DNA of 57,143 bases from Rhizophagus sp. LPA8_4_AMF (Eukaryota; Glomeromycota; Glomeromycetes; Glomerales; Glomeraceae): assembly GCA_021464525.1 (NCBI GenBank), contig JADRCO010000080.1:1-57143 (forward strand). The letters run 5' to 3'. Below, in pieces: positions 36,006 through 46,147 of this stretch (position 1 is the first letter of the stretch; every line of letters starts with the position of its first letter). The notes beneath the pieces are model-generated. The model did not search any database. It saw only the letters and a list, made by a program, of their open reading frames with translations, and was not told where the DNA came from. The position numbers were made by a program, and so were the translations under genes.

Positions 36006-36066
36006 ATGACTTAATTATGCCATATGACTTAATTATGACATGACTTAATTATGACATGACTTAACT
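36006..36066. repeat. Tandem ATGACTTAATTATGAC minisatellite
   Basis: Four consecutive units begin at 36006, 36024, 36040 and 36056. Units 2 and 3 are identical (16 bp), unit 1 is 18 bp and unit 4 is partial. The unit contains TGACTTA, close to the AP-1/Gcn4 core TGACTCA. It lies between two BTB-TLDc loci, downstream of one and upstream of the other. Confidence 0.85.
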
Positions 36067-36232
36067 AGTTACATCACATAAGTTTGCATCTCCAACCTCT
36101 AATCGCTACTAAATTTAGGAAAAAAAAATACTGTACTTAAATATAAAAATTTAACGCTAAAAAAAAAAAAAATACTTTTTCTACTTTTTTTTTCTTTAAA
36201 ATAAATAAATAAAATAAATAAATAAATAAATA

Positions 36233-37600
36233 ATGTCCACATAATTTTTGTCTCGATCATCGCTGAGAAGGTACTGTAAATAGTATTATGATTTATGATT
36301 TTATAATCAATTTATAAAGAAAACAATAATATTAATTTTTGTGTATATTCAAATTATTCTTAAGTAATCATAATAATAATATTGCTTTCCATTTCACATT
36401 AGTTGGACTATTGAAGCGAAGCCCCTCCTGCTTTGCACATGTTCTCTCTAATGGATAGTAAGGAAAAAAAGAAATTTTTATCTTGGATTTTCCTGATACA
36501 TTTCCTGTTAATATATCAAAATTTTAATTAGGTGATGAATTATTTAAATTTTTACATAGAAAATTTATTTATATTAATGCAAGTTTCGTTTTATCTAGAT
36601 ATATGCAAAAACGAGTAGATTTAAATATCAAAAATTTGGGGATGGAATTTTATTTTTCAAGTACATCATCCAATCTGATGATTTTAATAAAAAAATCTTT
36701 GAGATATTACGATGGTGTTAGTATATTTATGGTGAGGTAACATCGATCTTGATTATGTAGAAACTGCAGACATTTAATGTATATGTGTACATATATATGA
36801 GAATTAGACAATTAAACAACTTTTGCTTAAAGAATTTTTCGTTCAAGAGCATCATATTAAACATCATCAATCTTGGATCTTTCGAAATTTTGTCTTTAAT
36901 TCAATCATTCAGGTTTAAATACTTTAATACTTTACAATCACCGCATTACAAATTACTGGACAACTATCATTCTATCATTTATAAGGGGACTGAATCTTTA
37001 TTTAAGGTTACTGTTTTATATTCGTAGATTAAGCATTTATAAGGATAAAAGCTTGCGCGTGGAAGAAATAATTATTGTTCGTTGGGGTAAAGCTCAAGAT
37101 TCTGAATTATCGAAAAAATAACTAATTGGACAACAAACAACTATACTAGATGATTTCATGCCTCACAATCTGAAGATTCTTGTTACAAGATTATTACGAT
37201 GTAATTCTTTTCACGATTTATAATTTGGAAACCAAAATTTAAAAATCGAAAAGCAAATTAAAACTTCTTTCTAATACTACTTTTGATCGCGATTATTTTC
37301 CTCTCGGATTAAGGAAGCAAAGAAGCAAAGGAAGAAATGGAAATAAGAAAATGGAGTATCAAATAGTTTTGAAAAAATGGGATGGATTTTACTTGCTCAT
37401 ATCTTCGTGGAAGTTGCGACGATGAAATTTAGTATAAGTGTATGGTTCATAAAATGTGGGTTATAAACATAAGTCTTATCATTTTAATTAGATTAACATT
37501 AATTTGGGAATTAGAAATTATGAATAAATTTTGGATAGTTTATTTTAGAATAAAGAAATTTATATATCAATATTATGGTCAAAGTTTTAGCAAATGTAGC
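36233..37600 (+). pseudogene. Dead BTB-BACK-TLDc copy
   Basis: It starts ATGTCCACATAA, so the fourth codon is a stop where sisters read ATGTCCACCCAA. Recognisable pieces follow in order. They are the BTB core (near 36290-36360, with stops), the exon-1 end with a conserved splice-donor region (36480-36540), the intron, and YGEV.IDLD-like exon-2 start (36725-36760). Then come BACK pieces (36790-36985, HHQSWIFRNFVFNS), VRWGKAQDSEL-like (about 37077-37110) and a heavily eroded TLDc (to about 37600). There are numerous frameshifts and stops. The intron and the ATG-proximal AAAT repeats resemble the loci at 39650 and 41065, so this copy came from the local tandem array. Confidence 0.85.
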
Positions 37601-37949
37601 ACGTGATACTATGTACCATCTTCATTCTACCCGGTTACACTGATAACATACAACCGCAACAAGTGAACATTTTGTCAAGTGAATTCGAAGAACAGAATTA
37701 ATACGACCCAATCTCGCCATTAGAAGCTCATCGACTTTTAGCAGATTTCATTATATAAAAATCACAAAAAACTAAAAAAAGTATACCTGAAACAGAAACT
37801 ATTTGAAAAAAATCCTATAAAATAATTTTTTTTTAAATAAAAGGTTATAAACATTTTTCCCTAAATATTACTATTGTTAATTATGATGAGAACTCAGAAC
37901 TTAGTGTGCCTTATTTAGATACCTTTCTGCTTTAAGAATTTTCTTTGCG

Positions 37950-38440
37950 GTATTAATTGTATTAAATTGAAAGTTTCCAGTCATCTTCGTCAGGATAATA
38001 ATAAAGTTTAATGATTTGTGTGTGAAACGCTGATTTTAATTCGTTAGAACATTTGATTACAGGATCTAAAATTCTTTCTTTGTCAATATCATCACCAATT
38101 ATTGACCTTGATCCTGTTGTTTTGCTTCTTGTTTCGCTCGTTGTTTCACACGTTTATCGATTCTCAGAAACTACAAATTGATCTTTATGAAGATCTGATT
38201 GACTCTTTAAAAAAGGTACGTAGCCAGTTCCTCCTCCAGAACTTGCAGATGAAATTTCAAACACTTTTACGATTGTACTGTACAATACTTTCTCGACTCA
38301 ATAACCTTGATACTTACATTCCAATCATTAAAAATATTAGCTGCTTTTTCGTGCAAAGAAGGATGGTGAGCTTTTGTGTTATTGAATTTATAAGGTCTTC
38401 TTTAATTTACGAAGAACTTTCCTTAGGTTTTTGAAATCAT
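37950..38440 (-). pseudogene. Possible decayed multi-exon gene, family unknown
   Basis: On the minus strand, one stretch reads AHHPSLHEKAANIFNDWN and ends exactly at a GTAAGT donor (about 38320). After an acceptor-like TCGTAAAAG, a second stretch reads EISSASSGGGTGYVPFLK and continues to a stop at about 38150. The same frame then continues with GDDIDKERILDPVIKCSNEL and ends DEDDWKLSI (about 37970). The composition and splice sites look genuinely coding. The internal stop suggests a dead gene. I do not recognise the family, and no start exon was found. Confidence 0.35.
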
Positions 38441-38825
38441 ATTTACTTTTATAATATTGACACACTTCCAACTTTTAGTTACGTCACTAAAAAAAATCCA
38501 TGATCTGCTAGTAATGAGTTTAATAAGAAGTGCTTAAATCTTAAATAAAAACAGTACTAAAAATAGAATTGTAAATTCCGGAAAAATCTGGAATTTTTGA
38601 GAAATCTTCGATAAAAAGTTTTATGTTCCGGATCTTTGGCAATTTTTGAGATATCTCCATATATATCCGGCAAATTTTAACAGTCTCTTGGAAAAGATCC
38701 GGTAAAATACTAGGCAAAGTTCGATTTTTTAAAAAAAAGCTCAAACTAGATCTAAAATAAATTGAGAGTATATATTTCTGAATACAATAATAATAAAATA
38801 GACTATTTGATCAGTTGATTATTAT

Positions 38826-39325
38826 CAGTGTTGGTATTGGACTCATTCCAATTGACTTAATTGGATTTATTGGACAATTGGACAATTGGATATAGACCAA
38901 TTGTGTCCAATTGTCCAATTAGTCCAATAAATGTTTATTAGATTTGGACTATAACCATTAATTTTTATTAATGAATGGAGAAATATAGTAATGTATTAGA
39001 TAGAATGAATATAATATCTCAATTTATAATATTGAACAGTTACAATATTCTGCTATTAATTTACAAGCAAAATGGAAGCTAAAAGAATATTTTGGTAGAA
39101 ATTAGAATCATTAAATTGTTTAAAGATTTATTATTAGTAGTTATAATAAATTATTAATGATTTTGAAATTTATGATTGTGTCATTAAATAAAATTATTTT
39201 TTATTGGTTAATAACAATAGTTGGAATTGGACCAAGTCCAATTGTCCAATTGTTTAAGTGGTCCAATTGGTACTAGTACAATAAGTCCAATATCCAATTG
39301 GTCCAATTGTCAATTGCCAACACTG
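38826..39325. mobile_element. Non-autonomous hAT-like MITE (500 bp)
   Basis: The element begins CAGTGTTGG and ends CCAACACTG (9-bp perfect terminal inverted repeats). It is flanked by ATTATTAT at 38818-38825 and 39326-39333, an 8-bp target duplication (simple in sequence, so a little less certain). Both ends are packed with CCAATTG/CAATTGG motifs, more than ten copies in both orientations within about 130 bp of each end. The middle is AT-rich without an ORF. The CAGTGTTGG terminus and 8-bp duplication fit the hAT superfamily. It lies between the dead and the truncated BTB loci. Confidence 0.8.
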
Positions 39326-39649
39326 ATTATTATTACTGCGTAAATTGTTTTTATTTATATGAATGAGTTTGATATCAGTATCAAAAAATGCAAATTTCAT
39401 AGCCACACTTAGCCACAGGCAAATCACATGAATCACGCGCCCGAGCTTTTTCACGCTTAGGTGAGTGATGGGCTTGGGGTTGACTAAATAAATGTTATCC
39501 GATATGGATACTTTTTTGGTAAGTTACTTAGACGGTTATCTTACTAAATTGAGAATCAAAAGCTTTTTTAAAACAAAAATACTAACGCTTAATAATTTTT
39601 TTCCTGGTTTTCTTTTATTTTTATTTTTTTTAAATAAAAAGAAAAAAAA

Positions 39650-40597
39650 ATGTCTACACATTTTCTACTTTACTCATCGCAAGATTTAATAAAAATTTTA
39701 GAAAGTAAACGAAACTATGATTTTATAATTAATATTGATAAAGAAGACAACAAAAGAGAATTTTATGCACATTCAATTATTCTTGAAGTAAGGTCCTCTT
39801 ATTTCGAACACGTTCTCTCTAATGGATTAGTAAGAAAAGAAAATAATATCTTTATTGTGGATTTTCCTGATATATCTGTTAATGCGTTCAAAATTCTAAT
39901 TAGGTAATAAATTATTTAAAATTTAACATGGAGAAATTTATTCAATATTCATATTAATGCAAATTTCATTTTATTTAGATATATTTATGGTGGTACCATC
40001 GATCTTGATCATCTAAAAGCTGCAGATGTTTTAAATCTTTTAGTTGCTTGCGAAAAACTCAAGCTTAATGAATTATATGATTATGTTCAAGATTCTCTTA
40101 TTCAACACCATGAATCTTGGATCTTTCAAAATTTTGTTTTAATTCAACAACTCAGTTCCAAATATTCTGATTTCATCAAATTACAAAATTATTTGACAAC
40201 GACTGTTTGTGAACAGCCTGAAATTTTATTTAATGCTAATGATTTTACATCTATAGGTAAAGAAGCATTATTGTTCATCTGTAAAGATGAAAATTTGTGC
40301 ATGGAAGAAAATGAATTATGGGATCATGTCATTCGTTGGGGTAAAGCTCAAAACGCTGAATTACCGGAAGAAATTAATAACTGGACGAAAAATGATTTTA
40401 ATATTTTAAAAAAATCTTTAGAAGATTTTATACCTCTTATAAGATTTTATGACATCTCATCTGAAGATTTTTGTTATAAAATTATGCCTTATAGTTTAAT
40501 TCTCTCCAATGAATTATTTCAAGATCTTTCAAAATTTTATTTAGTATCAAATTGGCAACCAAAATTTAATAATCTTGTACCAAGAAAAGTAAATTAA
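39650..40597 (+). CDS. Truncated BTB-BACK protein, TLDc lost (290 aa)
   Basis: Two exons, 39650-39903 and 39979-40597. ATG 39650 begins MSTHFLLYSSQD. The BTB domain (YDFIINIDKEDN, YAHSIILEVRSSYFEHVL) and BACK-like region (LLVACEKLKLNELYDYVQ, ENELWDHVIRWGKAQN, DFIPLIRFYDISSEDF) are complete and uninterrupted. A stop follows NWQPKFNNLVPRKVN, just where the linker to TLDc begins in sisters. The next 150 bp (to about 40750) still show faint TLDc similarity, for example a relic of RGSRDGF and of FHKM. So the domain decayed or was deleted. The open frame of the rest suggests the loss is recent or that a BTB-BACK-only protein is tolerated. Such a protein could compete for cullin-3 or dimerise with paralogues; that is inference. 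Confidence 0.75.
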
Positions 40598-41064
40598 AAT
40601 CTTTCTAATGCTAATATTGTTTACGCTTATTTTCTTGAATTTTAAAAAAACAAAGAAAACAAAGTATCAAATAGATATAAAAAAATGCATTATTGATTTC
40701 GAAAGCTGTGATGATGGAATGGATTTGCAGGTGTGGCGGTTCATAAAATAATCACAATTATGAGATCAACATAACAATTAATAAATATATTTTTTTTTTA
40801 TACCATGATTATGGTCAAGGTCAGCAAATGTAACACATTGTGCAAAAAAAACCACTGATCGAAAAAGAATTCGGCTAAGTTTTATCTAAATAAATACAAT
40901 CCGATATGGGGCGATACTCGGATAAGCTGGTCATCACTTCTAAATTGAGAATCTAAACTTGAATAAAACAAGACAAAAATTCCCAATTCAACGCTTAAAT
41001 TATTTTTTTTCCAGAAATTTTTTTTTTCTCTTCAAAAAATAAAATAAAATAAATAAATAAAAAA
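40598..41064. other. TLDc remnant and intergenic
   Basis: The first 150 bp are the eroded TLDc end of the preceding locus, with stops and deletions. The rest is AT-rich. AAAT-type repeats run up to the next start codon, as they do upstream of the dead copy at 36233. Confidence 0.6.
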
Positions 41065-42844
41065 ATGTCCACCCAATTTTTACCTTACCTATCGCGAGAC
41101 CTGACAAAACTTTTAGAGAATAAAAGGAATTATGATTTTATAATTAATGTTGATGAAGAAAATAATAAAAAAGAATTTTGTGTGCACTCAATTATTCTTG
41201 AAGCGAGGTCGTCATATTTTAGGAATTCTCTTTCAAATGGATTTGCAAAGAAAGAAAATAATATTCATATTTTGGATTTACCTGATATCTCTGTTAATGT
41301 TTTCAATATTGTAATTAGGTAATGCAAAAAAAAAAAAATAAGAAAATCTTGAAATAAATTCATTGTTTTTTGCGCTAATATGCAATGACGCAATGTTGTT
41401 TGATTTTTTTTTTTTCTTTTTTTTTTTAACTTGCAGATATATTTATGGTGGCACCATCGATCTTGATCGTAAAGAGGCCGCAGATATTTTGAATCTTTTA
41501 GTTGTTTGTGAAAAATTTAAACTTAAAGAATTATATGATTATATTCAAGATTATCTTATCAAGCATCATCAATATTGGATCTTTCAAAATTTTGTCTTAA
41601 TTCAACAAGTCAGTTTTAAATACTCTGAATTTACCAAATTACAAAATTATTGGACAGCAATCGTTATTGAACAACCCGAAACTTTATTTAATGCTACTGA
41701 CTTTACATCCGTAGATAAAGATGCATTATTGTCCCTTTATAAAAATGGAGATATATATGTGAAAGAAACTGAATTATGGGATCATATTATTCGTTGGGGG
41801 AAGGCTCAAAATACCGAGTTGCTAGGAGAGATTTCTAATTGGACAACGAATGAATTTAATATTTTAAAGAAAATTATCGAAGATTTTATGCCTCATATTA
41901 GGTTTTATGAAATTTCATCTGAAGATTTTTGTTATAAAATAATGCCTTACTGTGGCGTACTTTCGAATGAATTATATCAAGATCTTTCAAAATATCATTT
42001 AGTACCAAATTGGCAACCAATATTCAATGATCTTAAACCGAGGAAAAAAGATTTGAGTGACTCGAATACTCCGATTATTACAAATGTTGTAAAGCAACCT
42101 GATATTATCAATTTTCCCAATTCTCCCACTCCTAATTCTCCCAGGTCACCTAATACTTTTAATTCTTCTATTACATCTAATACCCTCAATTCCCCTAATT
42201 CACCCAATACTCTTAATTCTCCCAGTTCCCCTAATTCGTATAGTTCTCAGAATTCTAACAAATTTTCTAATTCCTTCGATATTTGTAATATTAATAATCT
42301 TCCTACTCCTAATTCTCCAATTGAATCTAGTCTGATCAATGGTGAACAAGCAGCATTGATTTCTTCTTGGATTCAAGGAAATAATGATACCGAAATATCA
42401 AATAAATATAGGAAGGTTTATGGATTTAAATTACTCACTCGTGGAAGCCGAGATGGATTTACGAGTTCGTCATTTCACAAAATGTGTGATAACAAAGGTC
42501 CCACAATTACAGTTATAAAATTGAAAGGCGAAAGTACCATTATTGGAGGATATAATCCTATTAGCTGGGACATTAATAAACATGGAAATTATGAAAAAAT
42601 CACAGATAGTTTTATTTTTAGTTTAGATAAAGGAATAATTTTATCCAGAGTTCGAAAATTTGATAATGCTATATTTCAATCTAGTCGTGGGATAAGTTTT
42701 AGAGACTTACAACTTATCGATTATTTTAGTGCTGAACAGGGAGTATATTTTACCCATAATTCATATAGTAGAAAAATACATGATAGTGGATATTTTAGTG
42801 CCGAAGAATATGAAATTTTTAGTATAATTTTATATTCTCCATAG
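41065..42844 (+). CDS. BTB-BACK-TLDc protein with Ser/Pro/Asn linker (553 aa)
   Basis: Two exons, 41065-41318 and 41437-42844. ATG 41065 begins MSTQFLPYLSRDLTKLL. The BTB domain lies at 1-95, BACK-like at about 100-235 (LVVCEKFKLKELYDYIQ, ETELWDHIIRWGKAQN) and TLDc at about 370-548 (LLTRGSRDGFTSSSFH, CDNKGPTITVIKLKGEST, IGGYNPISW, SFIFSLDKG, AEEYEIF). Between BACK and TLDc it carries about 75 extra residues rich in Asn, Ser and Pro. These include repeated NSPNSPNTLNSP units (42110-42240) that are absent from its sisters. The insert is probably a disordered linker and offers many SP sites for proline-directed kinases. It is an intact member of the local array. Confidence 0.92.
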
Positions 42845-43544
42845 GTGGAACGCAATATAATAAATATAAATTTAATATAAACATCAAATGTAAAATTTTA
42901 ATATAGCGTATCAGCATTTTTTTTTTTGTTTTCAGACTTAATAAAAATATTTTCAACTTTATCATCATCAAATAATTTTTTTCAATTTTATTTTTTTAAT
43001 TGCCATTAAAAAAATACGTATGGGATAGGCAAGTGATAAGTACCCAAAAGGGTTTTTCATTGTGTATATGTCGGGTAAAAAGTGAAGGTGTGACTAAATC
43101 GTAAAATTTTATTCTTTCGTTAATCTGATCTCGTATCGGATTAACGGCAAAATTTGTGTTTTTTATAATCTAAGTGATGAAAGAGAATTCAATTCAAATA
43201 GCGTATTGATATTAAATCATGATTGCGGGATTAAAGAATCTAACGAGAGAAAAAAGGTATTTATTTACAGTAGTTATATACGTCGGATCTGAACCATATT
43301 TTTTTAAAAAATTTCCCATGTACATATATTGTTCCTAATTCATGATTTAAAAAGTTAATCTTATTTCTTTAAAGGCTAAACTAATTATTTTACGCTAGCT
43401 TACATCATTAAATTTATTATTAGTGATATAAGAATACAATCTTTTTTTAAATGGATAATAAAAAAAAAAAAAAAAAATTCCATACAATAATAATAAAAAA
43501 AAATTTAAAAATTCCTAACTACAGTATAAAATAGACTCGCTTGG
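42845..43544. other. Convergent 3' intergenic, no gene seen
   Basis: AT-rich 3' flanks of two convergent genes. Several A-runs are present and no coding frame is supported. Confidence 0.5.
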
Positions 43545-45256
43545 TTATGATTGAGTTTTCAAAGATTTCTTAATCTCTTTCATGTAAGAGGTGTATCGAT
43601 GATGTTTAACCGCATCAACTTGTAATCCTATGCATTCAAAGAAAAAAAAAAATTTTTTTCGTTAATAAAAACATTCATTCGCATTTAAGATATTTTAACC
43701 TCACCCATAACAATGTCCCATCCCCCTCCCTTCCCTCCCCCTCTCACGGTTAATCTCATTTTGTAAAAATACTTACCACTCATCATAGACTCATGATAAA
43801 TCCTAACATTTTCCAACCCAGGATTTTCTAAAGCGACGATAGCATGTTGTTGTACACCCCAAAGTACAAGTTCACTTTTAGCTTCATCTTCAATATTAAC
43901 TTCATTTGTAACACAAACAAATAATTTTAAATGATTAAATTGCATTTGAGTTATAATAGAAAACATTTTTTGTTTACTATCATCATCAACAATTGGATTA
44001 AACCAACATTGAATTAATTTCATTTTTCGTAATTGAGTGAAATTGGATAAAAGATGCCAAGCATCAGAAGTATCAAATGCAATATTATCAAAAATTAAAT
44101 GTTGAATTGACGAAGAATATTTTGGTGATAGAAGCGGTAATATGTACTTTGTTTCACCAGAAACGAGCTTTAATTTACGTAAATGGGTTGTGGATTGTAA
44201 AATTCGTGATAGATTTGAATAATGATTATCTAATGGATATTCCACTTTTATCGAAAGGGAAGTTAAGTGGGACTATTAAGAAGGAGACGGAAGGTAAAAG
44301 AAAAGAAAAAGATTAATAAATAAAAAGATTAATAAAATACGTTAATAACCTTAAATTTTGTCATCACCATTTAGAAAAGAGAAAGAGAACGAAAATCCCT
44401 TTTTTTGATTACTTACAAAATCTTTCCAAATGTTTAACATATCAGGATACTCCGGAATTCTCATTTCAAGTATATCCAATTTTTGAATTTGTTTAAAACA
44501 ATTAATGAATTGACCTTTGAAAAAACATCTATTAAAATCATTCTCCTTAACGTAAACATTTTTGAAACCAACGTTTCTGGCGACAAACATTTGTAATAAA
44601 CATTCAATAATTTGCTCCACAAATGTTCTTCTTTCAGATTTACTCCATGCATCAGAATTAGAAGTATCATTATTAATACTTAATGAACTGTTTGATCTAT
44701 TATTTAACGATATACTATTAAGCGTTCCGGACGAGCTAGACGTTGTGATACTCGAAGAATTAAGTTCACTAGTATTTGAACTGATTTCTTCACCGTTTTG
44801 ATAAGTAATTTTGAACCAATTCCATGCAGAATTAATCAACCCCTTTGTATGTAAATGTTTAATATAATTAGAATAATTAAAAAAAGGACTTCTTCTAAAT
44901 AACGGAGGAAGATTTATAAATTTAGGACCAATATATCCCTTCATTGTTAAATAAAATTGTTGACATTCTTCTTTTGTTAAACAACATAATAATGTAGTAA
45001 CCAATTCTCCTGCCTTATCATTTGAAGGAGAGTCATCACTAATAAATTGAAAAGGATCCCTCCAAAGAAGTGGTAAAGCTGATTCACACCATTGCTTATT
45101 TACCAACGTACAAGCAAATAATGTGTCGGCTATCTTGATATCTTCTGTTCGTGAATAAATAAAAAATTGCTCGAATATTTTCGTTAAAATATCAAAGTTC
45201 AAGGATGCATTATTCTTTGAAAGAAAATTTTCTTTTTTTAATGATGGTAAAGACAT
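43545..45256 (-). CDS. F-box-like protein with Ser-rich linker (472 aa)
   Basis: Three exons, 45256-44417, 44272-43777 and 43627-43545, all GT-AG and in phase. ATG 45256 (MSLPSLKKENF) is chosen; the frame extends upstream through Phe/Lys/Ile runs from simple sequence. Residues about 18-75 are F-box-like (LNFDILTKIFEQFF, LFACTLVNKQWCESALPL). Residues about 185-225 are a Ser/Thr/Asn-rich low-complexity stretch. The C-terminal half has irregular leucine-rich segments (LRKLKLVSGE, IQHLIFDNIAFD, LRKMKLIQCWF). The last exon encodes only LQVDAVKHHRYTSYMKEI and a short basic tail. The likely role is a substrate receptor of an SCF ubiquitin ligase. Intron 2 (43628-43776) contains a striking G-rich tract on the coding strand. 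Confidence 0.82.
43722..43741 (-). promoter_or_regulatory. Intronic G-quadruplex-capable tract
   Basis: The plus strand reads CCCCCTCCCTTCCCTCCCCC; the transcribed RNA therefore has four G-runs of three or more separated by one or two bases. It lies 35-55 nt downstream of the intron-2 donor of the F-box gene. It meets the usual G3+N1-7 quadruplex pattern. Folding is a prediction. Confidence 0.6.
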
Positions 45257-46147
45257 GGTTACGAAGAGAGAAATTATTATTATTATTTTTTTTTTTTTCG
45301 AGAGAAGAAAAAAAGAGAGCCGAAAATAGAAATAAAAAATTTGGCGTTCATTTAAATAAAAAAAAAAAAAAGATCCCGAGCACAAATTAATCTTTTTTTT
45401 ATTGATTTACACTAAACAGTAAGACTATACCGTGACAATCATTCTTTTTCGATTTGTTTGTTGTACGATTTTAAAATAAACAATTCGACCTTTTTACAAA
45501 GAAATTGACTTTAAAGAGAATTAAAGTTTATTATTGACGTAACTAATATAACTATTAAGCTATTAGAAAGTGCGTGGGTTGAAAGCTGATGTTTTATTTT
45601 TTTCTCAGCCTAATCATCAATTGGAACAAAAATTTTAAAATTTGGGGAAAAAGAAATTTCCATTTGCCGTTAAACTAAGTCAAAAAAGTATTAGAAAATG
45701 TAGTATTGTAGATTCGTAGCGCAAGTACTCAAAATTAATAACTCCAAAGGAGGAAATTTTTTAAATTAATAATTTTTAAAAGGCTTTTTGATAGTTATCA
45801 CGTGCTTATGATTGCATGTTTTTTTTTTTTTAATAAATGTCAAAAATTATTTAATATACGCATATTTAAATGCTTATGGGCGTCATAGATATTATTTACG
45901 CATGAAACACATGATTATAAAACCTATCTGCATAAACCTGAGGTTTTTTTTAAATGTATAGTTATTTAAATATGCATAAAATATTCTTGATTTGAATACA
46001 ATTTACAACTAAAAAAGAAAACTCGTTAGTAAACTAGTTAATCTAATCATATGATATATAAATTTGGTTTTCATTTGAATGTTTCTCACATTTCACTTCT
46101 TTCTTTCTTTCTTGATTATATTTAATCAATTTTTCTTCTCAATTATA
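45257..46147. promoter_or_regulatory. Divergent promoter region, F-box and BTB-TLDc genes
   Basis: An 891-bp shared upstream region. It contains A/T runs close to both starts and a CACGTG box at about 45800. On the BTB side an in-frame ATG at 46079 would add a hydrophobic 23-residue leader. It is treated as untranslated because sister proteins begin at the BTB domain. Confidence 0.4.

Noticed and set aside
45257..45385. N-terminal extension of the F-box gene with Phe/Lys/Ile runs
   Set aside because: It is translated simple sequence. The ATG at 45256 begins the family-like N-terminus.
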